Source: Photorhabdus bodei (lineage in GTDB: Bacteria; Pseudomonadota; Gammaproteobacteria; Enterobacterales; Enterobacteriaceae). Taken from it: a stretch of DNA of 64,000 bases. How positions within the stretch are numbered: position 1 is the stretch's first letter; every line of letters starts with the position of its first letter. Where the stretch lies: positions 186,001 to 250,000 of the forward strand of contig NZ_NSCM01000002.1 in assembly GCF_003287735.1 (NCBI RefSeq), in the 5' to 3' direction. The notes beneath the pieces are model-generated. The model worked only from the letters and a program-made list of their open reading frames with translations. It did not search any database and was not told where the DNA came from. The position numbers and the translations under genes are program-made. Below are positions 28,049 through 37,255 of this stretch, one piece after another.

Positions 28049-28269
28049 AAATAGTAAGCATATTGATGAATACAGTGGTGCATATAGTACAGGCAGTAAT
28101 GGGTACTATATGTGTATTTTCAGTCATAAGTTTAGTCTACTTTACTTTAATGTCAACATTAGAAAATCGATATCAGTATGCGATAGTTGCAGGTATATGC
28201 TTGGCATTTTCTGTTTTTTTTTACTACATCACAGAAAAAATAAAAGAAAAATGTGGGTTATTCCATTAG
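28045..28269 (+). CDS. Putative immunity protein (two-helix membrane protein), copy 1
   Basis: The 74-residue protein has two predicted membrane helices (about residues 10-36 and 44-62) and a short basic C-terminal tail (ITEKIKEKCGLFH). Its ATG lies within the stop codon of the putative effector gene. Small inner-membrane proteins encoded directly after membrane-active toxins are classically immunity proteins. It is about 80% identical by eye to the copy at 28455. The role is inferred from position and topology. Confidence 0.6.
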   Translation: MKIVSILMNTVVHIVQAVMGTICVFSVISLVYFTLMSTLENRYQYAIVAGICLAFSVFFYYITEKIKEKCGLFH

Positions 28270-28458
28270 ATTATGAAAAATGGTTCACTAAGCTTAGGGG
28301 ATCTTTAACATTTACTGCGAGAAGGTAACTTGGATTTACTCTATTTTTTAGTTGAAAGTAAAATGGAGCCATATGTCAGAGCATTGGAAGCGTATGATGA
28401 AAATCGAGATTTATTTAATGAAATATTTGATGAATTCTCTGTAGGGCTAGATCAATGA
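28270..28458 (+). pseudogene. Decayed 3' fragment of the putative effector gene
   Basis: The DNA repeats the last part of the effector gene at 27401-28048. It begins at the equivalent of KWFTKLGGS and continues to the identical end FDEFSVGLDQ. About 92 bp are missing relative to the intact gene, between TTTACTGCGA and GAAGGTAAC with a 2-bp shared GA at the junction. Since 92 is not a multiple of three, the frame is broken. There is no start codon. It is left over from a duplication of effector end plus immunity gene. Confidence 0.85.
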
Positions 28459-28679
28459 AGATAGTAAGTATATTGATGAAAATCGTGATGCACATAACTC
28501 AAGGGATAATTGGTGGGGTGAGTGTATTTTCAGTTATTGGATTAGTTTATTTTACCTTAATGTCAACATTAGAAAACCGATATCAGTATGCGATAGTTTC
28601 AGGTATATGCTTGGCGCTTTATGCATTTTTTTACTATATAACGGAAAAAATAAAAGAAAAATGTATATTACTCCAATAG
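28455..28679 (+). CDS. Putative immunity protein, copy 2
   Basis: This is a 74-residue homologue of the protein at 28045-28269, with the same two-helix topology and identical LVYFTLMSTLENRYQYAIV core. Differences cluster in the first helix (MKIVMHITQGIIGGVSVF versus MNTVVHIVQAVMGTICVF) and at the extreme C-terminus. Its ATG overlaps the stop of the toxin remnant exactly as in copy 1. Divergence in one helix could change specificity. It could serve as an orphan immunity gene against a related toxin in competitors. Confidence 0.55.
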   Translation: MKIVSILMKIVMHITQGIIGGVSVFSVIGLVYFTLMSTLENRYQYAIVSGICLALYAFFYYITEKIKEKCILLQ

Positions 28680-28981
28680 GTTACAATTAGTAAGCGTGAA
28701 AATTATTCTTTACCAGGGTGGATTCGACTAATAAATACATTTTTCAGCAGGGATTTTTTATTATCAATGGTATTATCACAGGAAGTCTATAAATACCTTT
28801 TACTAGTTTGCTGATGAATTGTTTAGGCAATTTTACCAGCAAACAGGGTATAAATAACGTTTCATAATTCTGCTACACATAGCCTTATTCAACCCATTGT
28901 TATACATAGAATTATGGGTGGCATAAGATGTAGCACTATTTTGGAATCTTATTTATAATAATTAGAATATATTTATCTTTA
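28680..28981. other. Spacer after the immunity genes
   Basis: The stretch is AT-rich. A nested hairpin TTTGCTG...CAGCAAA (28807-28843) with an inner AATTG/CAATT stem may end transcription of the toxin-immunity unit, though it lacks a T run. No gene is seen. Confidence 0.4.
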
Positions 28982-29215
28982 TTAAGGATAATTAATTTCT
29001 TGAAAATGCTCATTAATAGATTCAATATACTGATCACTTAAACCAGTTTCATATTGGATTCTTTCAAGTAAATTTATTCTATTGACACTATAAAATGGTT
29101 TAATAGAAACCCCATTTTTAGGATGAGTTATTTTTATAATTGGAATTCTTGTTCTACGTGCATGGCCAAAAGAGATTTCGTAACCATTCAAATCAAAAGG
29201 AATTTTTTTCATCAC
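28982..29215 (-). CDS. Small uncharacterised protein
   Basis: The 77-residue protein (or 76 from the ATG at 29212) reads KKIPFDLNGYEISFGHARRT near its N-terminus and is basic in its first half and acidic near the end. I see no signal peptide, membrane helix or known motif. A TTAGGTG ribosome-binding-like site overlaps the GTG/ATG start. It lies in the accessory island, with the perfect octamer array about 120 bp upstream of its start. Function unknown; it could be a regulator or part of the same mobile set. Confidence 0.45.
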   Translation of the reverse strand: MMKKIPFDLNGYEISFGHARRTRIPIIKITHPKNGVSIKPFYSVNRINLLERIQYETGLSDQYIESINEHFQEINYP

Positions 29216-30018
29216 CTAACCTAATTATCGTTATATTTTTCGTCAATTTTAATTATGTTTCAGCAATAAGGAAATTTTTATTTTATTATTAAGATGGGTA
29301 TCACAAACATAGTCAGTTTGAGCATGTATTTAAATAATAAACTAATAAACTAATAAACTAATAAACTAATAAACTAATAAACTAATAAACTAATAAACTA
29401 ATAAACTAATAAACTAATAAACTAATAAACTAATAAACTAATAAACTAATAAACTAATAAACTAATGTTTTTCTATTTAATATAAATTATCTTAAAAATA
29501 ATTTACTAAAAATCCTATTTCACAAGAAATTGAAAAGTGAAAGTGTTAAGACAGTTAAAAATATATGGAATATTGGGGGGGTAACATTTATTCAAGTTTT
29601 TATTTTATTCTATATAATTAATTGTCTTTATTTGGTTTGTTTATTAATATCTAACTTAATTATTTAATTTATAAATAGAATTAACTTTATAGTTTTTTAT
29701 TCATTTTGTATGAGATAATAGTGATTGATAATCGTGCACTTGAAATCTGAAAAATTTGTAGAGTAACAGATGGAATATGAGCTATAGGGAAAAACTGTGC
29801 TTCTGCCAGTGGAAAATTGGCGGTTTATTATTCATTCGCATTGGCCGATTGTTTTCGATTGAGTCAATATGCTGAACCTTTAGCAAGAAGTTAACTGGTT
29901 TATGTAATTAATGAAAATCAATAAATAACGGAAACTGACTTGTCTATTAATGGTTTTAGTCTTATTGTGTAGTCAGATTGGATAATTTGTACGTTTAGAT
30001 TGAAGATAAGGTATGAAA
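29216..30018. other. Noncoding stretch with octamer array
   Basis: This contains a 16-copy octamer repeat (29336-29463), a seven-G tract (29575-29581) and AT-rich low-complexity DNA. Around 29780-29900 the composition is more gene-like, but all frames are broken. It may be a decayed gene that I cannot identify. Confidence 0.5.
29336..29463. repeat. Perfect tandem repeat, 16 copies of AATAAACT
   Basis: Sixteen uninterrupted, identical copies of the 8-bp unit AATAAACT occupy 128 bp, with a partial 17th. Every unit is exact. Such perfect short arrays change length readily by slipped-strand mispairing. Confidence 0.97.
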
Positions 30019-30336
30019 ATGGACAACGTAAATAAGCCGTCATTCCACAATGTGTTGGAGTTTGTACATATGTTTCGTCGTAAGAATAAGTTACAGCGCG
30101 AAATTGCAGACAATGAAAAGAAAATACGCGATAACCAGAAGCGTGTTTTATTGCTTGATAACTTGAGCGAATACATCAAGCCCGGTATGTCAATTGAGGA
30201 TATTCAGAGCATCATTATGAATATGAGAAGTGATTATGAAGACCGTATAGATGATCATATAATTAAAAATGCGGATCTTTCTAAAGAGCGTCGTGAATTG
30301 TCTAAAAAGCTTAAAACAATGGGTGAACTCAAATAG
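30019..30336 (+). CDS. yeeX: YeeX, DUF496 family coiled-coil protein
   Basis: The 105-residue protein matches E. coli Yee[41 protein letters not shown] and the end [13 protein letters not shown]. It is highly charged and predicted to be helical and coiled-coil in its second half. The family is nucleoid-associated in some reports but its function is not settled. The ATG at 30019 has AAGG seven bases upstream; an ATG at 30013 is too close to that site. A strong terminator follows. Confidence 0.92.
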   Translation: MDNVNKPSFHNVLEFVHMFRRKNKLQREIADNEKKIRDNQKRVLLLDNLSEYIKPGMSIEDIQSIIMNMRSDYEDRIDDHIIKNADLSKERRELSKKLKTMGELK

Positions 30337-30344
30337 CATCATTA

Positions 30345-30372
30345 AATAACCACGCATGAATGCGTGGTTATT
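30345..30372. terminator. Perfect hairpin terminator between yeeX and the next minus-strand gene
   Basis: AATAACCACGCA (30345-30356) pairs exactly with TGCGTGGTTATT (30361-30372) across TGAA. It lies between convergent genes and may serve both. Confidence 0.85.
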
Positions 30373-30380
30373 CTTACCGA

Positions 30381-31013
30381 CTACGCAACAGCCCAATCAG
30401 GTTTAAGTTCTGGATCAACTAAGGTATAAATCTGCTGATATGAAGATTCTTCTTCTGCCATAGTTGCTAGTTGATGTGCAACATCTTGGCGACTAACTGA
30501 ACCATGAATTTCATGCTGATATCTTTGACAATGGCCTGTTCCTGGTTTATCTGTTAATCCTCCCGGGCGAATAATTGTGTAATTCAAGGAACTTGTCTGA
30601 AGGTAGCTTTCTGCCATTGATTTACGCCTGACAGATTGGCCAAACAATGATTTAACTCTGGGTGACAGGGTTTTCCAGTCTTCGCCACAACCTATTGAGG
30701 TAACGAGTAACATACGTGTTATTTCAGTTTTCTCAATAGTATCAATGATAGTCATATTGCCAAAGAGATCTGAATCAATTCCACCAATAGTAGAAAAGAC
30801 GATTGCTTCTGAACTTACATGTTGTACCGTTTTTTCAACATCTTCAGCATTACAGGCATCACCTTGTATCACTTTGACACCTAAAGCACTCAGTTCAGTA
30901 GCCTGTTGAAAATTGCGGATAAGCGCAATGACGGGACGTTTTTGTTGCAGTGCGACAGTCACGAGATGACGTCCAATGCCACTACCCGCACCAAAAATAA
31001 GCCACGGTTTCAT
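30381..31013 (-). CDS. NAD(P)-binding oxidoreductase, NmrA/SDR-like
   Basis: The 210-residue protein has an N-terminal dinucleotide-binding motif (WLIFGAGSGIGRHLV, GxGxxGxxxV type) and an atypical short-chain dehydrogenase fold. A partner region LLVTSIGCGEDW resembles the catalytic Ser strand, followed by LNYTIIRPGGLTD, typical of NmrA/BVR-B-like proteins. There is no YxxxK pair in the usual place. Substrate unknown. It is a single gene between yeeX and rne. Confidence 0.8.
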   Translation of the reverse strand: MKPWLIFGAGSGIGRHLVTVALQQKRPVIALIRNFQQATELSALGVKVIQGDACNAEDVEKTVQHVSSEAIVFSTIGGIDSDLFGNMTIIDTIEKTEITRMLLVTSIGCGEDWKTLSPRVKSLFGQSVRRKSMAESYLQTSSLNYTIIRPGGLTDKPGTGHCQRYQHEIHGSVSRQDVAHQLATMAEEESSYQQIYTLVDPELKPDWAVA

Positions 31014-31144
31014 AGGTTATTCTCCTGGTTAAATAAGAAATCGAATGATAATTAATTGAACAGGGTCACGGTAATGACTGCTCAAACTAACCCTTATGTG
31101 GATAGAATAAAATTAACGGTGAGTATTTTTGTGGGGTTAGTAGC

Positions 31145-31172
31145 AAAAAAATGGCTCCTAAAAAGAGCCATT
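31145..31172 (-). terminator. Rho-independent terminator after rne
   Basis: On the minus strand AATGGCTC (complement of 31165-31172) pairs with GAGCCATT (complement of 31150-31157), followed by a T run complementary to 31145-31151. It lies 24 bp past the rne stop. Confidence 0.92.
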
Positions 31173-31195
31173 CTGCTGATATTAAACAATGTTGT

Positions 31196-34100
31196 TTATT
31201 CAAAGAATTGCGGTTTAGCCATTGGTGAAGTAGCCGCATTAGTGGCTGAATGGCCTCCAGCTCCCCCTTTCCCTTCAAAATGAGAAAAAGGTCGTTGCCA
31301 TTCTCTGATAACAATAGGTTTTTCAATCATCTCAGGGGCTGGTGCTTTGGTCATCGGCGCGTAAGAATGATGAACTTTGGCTATAATAGCAACAGGTTGT
31401 TTAACCATTTCATCTTTACTCTCTTCAATAATCATCACTGCTGCAATTTCTTTAGAAACAACGATGTCATCTTCTGCTTCAGATTGCTGCTCAAATTTAG
31501 GAATAGTTGGTGTTATTGCGACCAGTTCAATAACTGACCGTTCTTCCTGTGCTGATTCAGTTTGCTGTAGAACAATGTCATTTTGTTCTGTAATGCCTGT
31601 TTCAGATTTGATTCCGTTTTGGTGAGTTTCTAGCGTCTCTGCTACCTTCGGAGATTCAATGATGGTTTGTTCAGATTCTGCAACAATGATGATTGCGGGT
31701 ACTATTTCTGTTGCTATTGCCGACAATACCTCATTTTGCTGTTCTTGCTGTTCGATCATGGAAATTTCCTCAGGCATTTCCATGGAAATCGGAACCACCG
31801 GATAGCGAACCCAAACTTTACCGGAAGCCATTTCTGGTGATGCAACAGCCATGGATAATGGTACCGGTGATTGAAGTAGATTTCTTTCATCGCGGTAACG
31901 GCGGCGGCGCTGACCACTAACGCGCAAATGACGAGGTGAGCGACGAGAGCGGCGTGGCATAACATTATCTTGTTGCTCTTTATTTTCAGTCAATTGTTGC
32001 GGCTGAGCTGTTTCTACCGGTATTTCAACAGGTACTGGTAATTGCCCTTCTGTAACAACAGGTACGGGCAGCGAGGCGGCAGTTGTAACTTCTTTCACTT
32101 CATCTATGATGCGAATTTTTTGCTCAAGCTGACGACGTTGGCGACGTGGTATAACCGGTAGACGTTCTTCAACCTCATTTTCAACGACTTCTGGCTTCTG
32201 GGTTTCAAGTTGCCGCTGGCGTTTTTCTTCCTGACGACGGCGTTGACGTTCTGCACGTTGCTCGCGACGTTGCTGCTGTTGGGTTTCGGTTTCACGAGCA
32301 GCAGTATCTATCGTCACATTGTTATCTTGAGTGCCATTTTTCTGTTGAGTATTACGATTTTTCCGTTGTTCGTCACGATCACGGTTATTACGTTGTTCAT
32401 CACGCAGATTATTATCATCACGATCTTTACGTGAATTTTGGCGGCGTTGATTGCGTCGTTCAGAAGAGCGACGGTTATCATGACCAGATAATTTATTCTC
32501 TTTTTTCTGTGCCGGTTTTTCTTCTTCTGCTTCTGTACTGAACATTTTTTTCAAAGCAGCCAAGAAGCGGCTTAAGAGACCAGGTTGTTCCGCTATAGTC
32601 TGAGCAGTGTGGTTTGGCTTTTTCTCTTTTGTTTTATGTGATGGTTGCTGTGCTGGCGTATCGGCTGGCAAAGCAAAAGCAGAAATAGCGGGCTGCTCAG
32701 GACGCTTACGTTCAGGTTGGACATCTTCTTGAGGATTTATCGTTCCTGCTTCATAAAATTGAGGAAGCAGATAGCTCAGGGCAGAAATTTCCTCACCCTT
32801 ACGCACGCGTAGAACAGAGAAGTGAGGAGTCTGCATTTGATCGTTAGGCACGATAACTACGCCAACATCTCCCTGACGGCGTTCAATTGCACTGACTGCC
32901 TGGCGCTTTTCGTTTAGTAGATATGAGGCGATTTGTACTGGAACAATAGCATGGACTTGATGCGTGTTCTCTTTCAGTGCCTCTTCTTCAATCAGACGCA
33001 AAATGGATAGCGATAGGGATTCATTATCACGAATAGTTCCTGTGCCGCTACAGCGTGGGCAAACGTGGTGGCTGGATTCACCTAGTGATGGGCTCAGGCG
33101 CTGACGGGACATTTCCAGTAGACCAAAACGGGAAATACGGCCAATTTGAATACGAGCACGATCCTGGCGAACAGCATCACGTAGGCGGTTTTCCACTTCA
33201 CGTTGATGACGTACTGGTGTCATATCGATAAAATCGATAACAATCAAACCACCAAGGTCACGCAGGCGTAATTGACGGGCAATTTCATCCGCTGCTTCAA
33301 GGTTGGTATTAAAAGCCGTCTCTTCGATATCTCCTCCGCGTGTTGCACGGGAAGAGTTAATATCGATCGCAGTTAATGCTTCTGTGGTATCGATAACCAC
33401 AGCACCGCCTGATGGCAGACGAACTTCACGCTGAAATGCAGATTCAATCTGTGATTCAATTTGATAATGGCTGAACAGGGGAACCTCACCACTATACAGC
33501 TTAATTTTACTGGTGAAATCCGGGCGGCCAAGTGCGGTGATATGTTGCCGTGCCAGATCGAGAACCTTGGGATTGTCGATTAGGATTTCACCGATGTCTG
33601 GGCGCAAATAGTCGCGGAAAGCACGGACGATAACATTACTTTCTTGATGGATTAAGAAGGGAGCGGAGCGGTTTTCGGCGGCTTTTTTGATCGCTTCCCA
33701 GTGTTTAAGGCGGAATGATAAATCCCACTGTAGTGCTTCTGCGGACTTACCGACACCCGCGGTGCGGACGATCAGTCCCATTCCTTCTGGCACTTCTAAC
33801 GATGCCAAGGCTTCTTTCAGTTCTGTGCGGTCATCTCCTTCGATACGGCGGGAAATACCGCCCGCACGAGGGTTATTAGGCATTAGTACCAGATAACTGC
33901 CCGCCAGACTGATAAAAGTGGTTAAGGCGGCCCCTTTATTACCACGTTCTTCTTTATCGACTTGAACGATAACTTCCTGGCCCTCCCTTAAAACATCTTT
34001 GATATTAGGGCGACCATGAGGATGGTAGTTATTGGGAAAATATTCGCGGGCTATTTCTTTAATAGGAAGGAAACCATGCCGTTCAGCGCCGTAGTCAACA

Positions 34101-34270
34101 AAAGCAGCTTCCAGACTAGGTTCAATTCGGGTGATTTTACCTTTGTAGATATTTGCTTTTTTTTGCTCGTGTCCTGGGCTTTCGATATCCAAATCATAAA
34201 GGCGTTGCCCGTCAACCAGAGCAACACGCAACTCTTCTTGCTGAGTTGCGTTGATTAGCATTCTTTTCAT
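31196..34270 (-). CDS. rne: Ribonuclease E
   Basis: RNase E is the essential endonuclease of mRNA decay and rRNA/tRNA processing and the scaffold of the degradosome. The 1024-residue protein has a near-invariant catalytic half (1-529: S1 domain around 39-119, DNase I-like region with [12 protein letters not shown] and [10 protein letters not shown] metal ligands, and the Zn-link CPRCSGTG). Its C-terminal half is unstructured. It includes the membrane-anchor-like [14 protein letters not shown], an Arg-rich RNA-binding region, [20 protein letters not shown], and the PNPase-binding tail [15 protein letters not shown]. It is 37 residues shorter than in E. coli, all in the variable half. The long leader suggests autoregulation. 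Confidence 0.97.
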   Translation of the reverse strand: MKRMLINATQQEELRVALVDGQRLYDLDIESPGHEQKKANIYKGKITRIEPSLEAAFVDYGAERHGFLPIKEIAREYFPNNYHPHGRPNIKDVLREGQEVIVQVDKEERGNKGAALTTFISLAGSYLVLMPNNPRAGGISRRIEGDDRTELKEALASLEVPEGMGLIVRTAGVGKSAEALQWDLSFRLKHWEAIKKAAENRSAPFLIHQESNVIVRAFRDYLRPDIGEILIDNPKVLDLARQHITALGRPDFTSKIKLYSGEVPLFSHYQIESQIESAFQREVRLPSGGAVVIDTTEALTAIDINSSRATRGGDIEETAFNTNLEAADEIARQLRLRDLGGLIVIDFIDMTPVRHQREVENRLRDAVRQDRARIQIGRISRFGLLEMSRQRLSPSLGESSHHVCPRCSGTGTIRDNESLSLSILRLIEEEALKENTHQVHAIVPVQIASYLLNEKRQAVSAIERRQGDVGVVIVPNDQMQTPHFSVLRVRKGEEISALSYLLPQFYEAGTINPQEDVQPERKRPEQPAISAFALPADTPAQQPSHKTKEKKPNHTAQTIAEQPGLLSRFLAALKKMFSTEAEEEKPAQKKENKLSGHDNRRSSERRNQRRQNSRKDRDDNNLRDEQRNNRDRDEQRKNRNTQQKNGTQDNNVTIDTAARETETQQQQRREQRAERQRRRQEEKRQRQLETQKPEVVENEVEERLPVIPRRQRRQLEQKIRIIDEVKEVTTAASLPVPVVTEGQLPVPVEIPVETAQPQQLTENKEQQDNVMPRRSRRSPRHLRVSGQRRRRYRDERNLLQSPVPLSMAVASPEMASGKVWVRYPVVPISMEMPEEISMIEQQEQQNEVLSAIATEIVPAIIIVAESEQTIIESPKVAETLETHQNGIKSETGITEQNDIVLQQTESAQEERSVIELVAITPTIPKFEQQSEAEDDIVVSKEIAAVMIIEESKDEMVKQPVAIIAKVHHSYAPMTKAPAPEMIEKPIVIREWQRPFSHFEGKGGAGGHSATNAATSPMAKPQFFE

Positions 34271-34640
34271 TGTAACTTACTCATTATTTTTTACATTAGT
34301 TATAGAGCTACGGGCAAATATAGATGAGCGACTGGTAACCGATGGTCTCGTGTCTTTTACAAATCCGCCAACCTCCCGGTTGTCGTTTGTATAGAGACGC
34401 ATATTTTCGGCAGGTCTGAATTTTCACTTAGAAAACAGTACCCTTTTCTAGGAATAATCTGCAAATATAAATGAAGCTGATTTGATCCAATTCCAGTAAT
34501 CTGCTACCCGTAGCCCGCTAATTATTTGATTTCCCAGTACGTCTTACGCCATTGCTGCGTTTTTGTGCAATCAAATGAAGAACAAACGTTTAACTTCGCC
34601 ATTCAGGTTTAAAAAACTGATGATGGCTACGTATTATTCC
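34271..34640 (-). ncRNA. rne 5' leader (rne5-type autoregulatory element)
   Basis: On the minus strand the leader keeps segments I recall from the E. coli rne leader. They include a GCAATGGCGTAAGACGTA segment, TAGCGGGCTACGGGTAGCAG, a hairpin CAACCGGGAGGTTG (complement of 34369-34382), GACACGAGACCATCGGTTAC, and ATAATGAGTAAGTTACAATG at the start codon. In E. coli this structure is cleaved by RNase E itself to limit its synthesis. The 5' limit is approximate. Confidence 0.8.
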
Positions 34641-34829
34641 ATTGCTGTTGGGGTGATAGCAAGGTGACTTTATGTCTTTAAGCGGTTTTTCTGATGAAAT
34701 AGGAAGAAATAGTTAATATTTAATCTTTATCTTAAAGTAGGGAAGGTAACAACCGGAAAGTATGCGTGATTTTTACACATATTTAAAAATGAGTAGCACT
34801 CTGCTTGAGTGATAATTAAAATTGCTATC
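34641..34829. other. rne-rluC divergent promoter region
   Basis: About 190 bp hold the rne promoter region and the rluC upstream region. No strong ribosome-binding site precedes rluC. I see no further gene. Confidence 0.45.
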
Positions 34830-35789
34830 ATGAAAACGAATAATCAAGTTGTACAATTTGTCACTATTGATGACGATGAAGCTGGACAGCGAGTTGATAA
34901 TTTTTTATTAGCGCGTTTGAAGGGTGTTCCTAAGAGCATGATTTACCGGATTGTGCGTAAGGGGGAAGTGCGGGTAAATAAAGGCAGGATAAAACCTGAG
35001 TATAAATTGTCCGCGGGGGATGTTGTCAGAATTCCACCGGTCCGGGTTGCAGAACGGCAAGAAGCGCCAGTTTCAGCTAAACTGGATAAAGTCGCTGCAT
35101 TAGACGATTGTATCTTATACGAAGATGACTATATTCTGGTGCTCAATAAACCTTCTGGTACGGCCGTTCATGGCGGTAGTGGTTTAAGTTTTGGTGTTAT
35201 TGAAGGATTACGGGTTTTGCGTCCGGAAGCAAAATTCCTCGAATTAGTGCATCGTTTAGATCGTGATACCTCTGGAATTTTGTTAATTGCTAAAAAACGC
35301 TCAGCTTTACGGGCCTTGCATGAGCAATTACGCCTTAAACAGATGCAGAAAGATTATCTGGCTTTAGTACGAGGACAATGGCAATCACATTGTAAGGTTG
35401 TTCAGGCTCCATTGCTGAAAAACATCCTGCAAAGTGGTGAGCGGATTGTTAAAGTAAACAGTGAAGGTAAGCTTTCTGAAACGCGTTTTAAAGTAGAAGA
35501 GCGTTTTGCCAATGCAACGTTAGTGAAAGCCAGTCCGGTAACGGGTCGGACTCATCAAATCCGTGTTCATACTCAATATGCTGGGCATCCGATCGCTTTT
35601 GATGATCGCTATGGGGATAGAGTTTTTGATTCGCAACTGTCAGCTACGGGTCTTAACCGCCTATTCTTGCATGCCGGTGCGATAAAATTTACTCATCCCT
35701 CGACGGGGGAGACATTATGTCTTGAAGCACCGATGGATGAGCAATTGCGCTATTGTATAAAAACGCTACGTCAGAATCACAGCAATTAA
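34830..35789 (+). CDS. rluC: 23S rRNA pseudouridine(955/2504/2580) synthase RluC
   Basis: RluC modifies three uridines around the peptidyl transferase centre of 23S rRNA. The 319-residue protein has the same length as in E. coli. It has an N-terminal S4 domain (18-80; [19 protein letters not shown]), the catalytic motif HRLDRDTSG with Asp144, and the late motif [18 protein letters not shown] start at the ATG at 34830 by homology. A GTG at 34809 is in frame, and neither has a good ribosome-binding site. The stop overlaps the tail of the convergent Maf gene by four bases. Confidence 0.95.
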   Translation: MKTNNQVVQFVTIDDDEAGQRVDNFLLARLKGVPKSMIYRIVRKGEVRVNKGRIKPEYKLSAGDVVRIPPVRVAERQEAPVSAKLDKVAALDDCILYEDDYILVLNKPSGTAVHGGSGLSFGVIEGLRVLRPEAKFLELVHRLDRDTSGILLIAKKRSALRALHEQLRLKQMQKDYLALVRGQWQSHCKVVQAPLLKNILQSGERIVKVNSEGKLSETRFKVEERFANATLVKASPVTGRTHQIRVHTQYAGHPIAFDDRYGDRVFDSQLSATGLNRLFLHAGAIKFTHPSTGETLCLEAPMDEQLRYCIKTLRQNHSN

Positions 35790-36376
35790 CCTATCGCCGT
35801 CAGTGGGTTTACCCCCTGGCGGATTAATAATTCAGTCAATGTAATTAATGGTAAACCTATCAGCGTATTCGGATCTTTCCCTTCAAGTCGTTCAAATAAA
35901 GTGATTCCTAACCCTTCGCTTTTAAAGCTTCCGGCACAATTAAGGGGGGTTTCCGCAGTTAAATAAGCCCAGATTTCATCATCAGCCAGCTCTCTAAAAT
36001 AGACATTGAATAATTCACAACGGGTATCGGTTATTCCTGTTTTGCTGTTAAAGAGAGAAATGCCGGTATAAAAGGTGACGCAATGACCACTGGCTTGCCG
36101 TAATTGTTTAAATGCATTTTCAAGACTGTGGGGCTTGCCGGTGATTTCGCCGTTAATAACACAAACTTGATCAGAACCAATAATCAAATGCTGAGAATAT
36201 TTTGTTTGTAATGCCTGTGCCTTGGCTTGCGCCAAACGCATAACGAGCTGCTCTGCATTTTCATTCATTCGAGGTGTTTCATCAGTATTAGGAGCTGCGC
36301 ATATAAAGGGTAAACGAAGTTTTTCCAGTAACATGCGGCGATAAGCTGATGTGGAAGCTAAAATGATTTGTGTCAT
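35786..36376 (-). CDS. yceF: Maf-family nucleotide pyrophosphatase (YceF)
   Basis: YceF hydrolyses modified or canonical NTPs, with preference for 7-methyl-GTP in E. coli. The 196-residue protein has the Maf signature [20 protein letters not shown], the nucleotide-binding [20 protein letters not shown] and IGSDQV, and [14 protein letters not shown] chose the ATG at 36376 on family length; a longer frame begins at 36394. It is divergent from yceD, as in E. coli, and its end overlaps rluC. Confidence 0.93.
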   Translation of the reverse strand: MTQIILASTSAYRRMLLEKLRLPFICAAPNTDETPRMNENAEQLVMRLAQAKAQALQTKYSQHLIIGSDQVCVINGEITGKPHSLENAFKQLRQASGHCVTFYTGISLFNSKTGITDTRCELFNVYFRELADDEIWAYLTAETPLNCAGSFKSEGLGITLFERLEGKDPNTLIGLPLITLTELLIRQGVNPLTAIG

Positions 36377-36480
36377 AATTTTTCCAAAAGACATGGCGAA
36401 ATAATTGCAGGCATTTTAAACTAGGCACAGCTTAATAAGCGAATATTTGGCGGAAAGGTGCAGATGTGTGGCCTTTTTCT

Positions 36481-36509
36481 TTGACTATACCTCATTACAA
36501 AGATAATAT
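36481..36509 (+). promoter_or_regulatory. Promoter of the yceD-rpmF-fab cluster
   Basis: TTGACT (36481-36486) and TAATAT (36504-36509) are separated by 17 bp and fit sigma-70 very well. The expected start point is about 36516, only about three bases before the yceD ATG. Confidence 0.75.
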
Positions 36510-36518
36510 GCGCGCCTT

Positions 36519-37043
36519 ATGCAAAAGGTAAAATTACCCCTGACCATTGATGCGCTTCGCGCAGCTCAGAAACGATTAGACTACGCAGGTAGTTATTCAC
36601 CTGAGCAAGTTTTGCGTATCGCGGAATCTGTGGTTAGCGTGGACAATGATGTAGACAGCGTTTTATCGTTTCAGATAGATAACCAACGTCTGGCGGTTGT
36701 GCGTGGGCATTCCGATGTGGATGTTACGCTTGAATGTCAGCGTTGTGGCGGTAATTTCAGCCATCACGTTCACATAACATATTGTTTTAGCCCGGTCGTC
36801 AATGATGAACAGGCTGAAGCATTACCGGAAGAGTATGAGCCAATTGACGTTAACGAATTTGGCGAAATAGATTTGCTGGCAATGATTGAAGATGAAATAA
36901 TTCTTTCTCTGCCGGTAGTTCCGGTACATGATTCTGAACACTGTGAAGTGTCCGAAGCGGACATGGTGTTTGGTGAATTACCTCTAGAGGCTGAAAAACC
37001 AAACCCATTTGCCGTATTAGCCAGCTTAAAGAAAAGTACTTAA
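36519..37043 (+). CDS. yceD: YceD, 23S rRNA accumulation protein (DUF177)
   Basis: The 174-residue protein begins [20 protein letters not shown] and has a CxxC pair (CQRCGG, about 75-80) and the conserved tail [16 protein letters not shown]. The family is linked to 23S rRNA accumulation and is always cotranscribed with rpmF. The ATG has no Shine-Dalgarno and lies right behind a strong promoter, so translation from a nearly leaderless mRNA is likely. The start is fixed by homology with E. coli YceD. rpmF follows after 12 bp. Confidence 0.94.
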   Translation: MQKVKLPLTIDALRAAQKRLDYAGSYSPEQVLRIAESVVSVDNDVDSVLSFQIDNQRLAVVRGHSDVDVTLECQRCGGNFSHHVHITYCFSPVVNDEQAEALPEEYEPIDVNEFGEIDLLAMIEDEIILSLPVVPVHDSEHCEVSEADMVFGELPLEAEKPNPFAVLASLKKST

Positions 37044-37055
37044 GGAGTAAGGTCA

Positions 37056-37226
37056 ATGGCCGTACAACAGAATAAACCAACTCGTTCTAAACGTGGTATG
37101 CGTCGTTCTCATGATGCACTGACCGCACCATTACTATCTGTAGATAAAACTTCTGGTGAAACTCACCTGCGTCACCATGTGACTGCTGATGGCTACTACC
37201 GTGGCCGCAAAGTCATCAACAAATAA
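37056..37226 (+). CDS. rpmF: 50S ribosomal protein L32
   Basis: The 56-residue protein [20 protein letters not shown] continues to YRGRKVINK at the end and is clearly L32. The TAAGGAG ribosome-binding site lies directly upstream, at the yceD stop. It is basic, as expected. It sits between yceD and plsX, which ties ribosome synthesis to lipid synthesis in one transcript. Confidence 0.96.
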   Translation: MAVQQNKPTRSKRGMRRSHDALTAPLLSVDKTSGETHLRHHVTADGYYRGRKVINK

Positions 37227-37255
37227 TCTCCGCCAGTCATTAGCAAGTTGATACC

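Noticed and set aside
29336..29463. The octamer array considered as a CRISPR array
   Set aside because: Units are 8 bp with no spacers between them and no cas genes nearby. It is a simple tandem repeat.
29780..29900. A possible decayed gene with composition more like coding DNA
   Set aside because: All frames are interrupted within about 40 codons and I could not recognise any parent gene, so it is only mentioned in the gap description.
31250..32434. Several plus-strand frames across rne
   Set aside because: They are antisense shadows of the low-complexity C-terminal half of RNase E.
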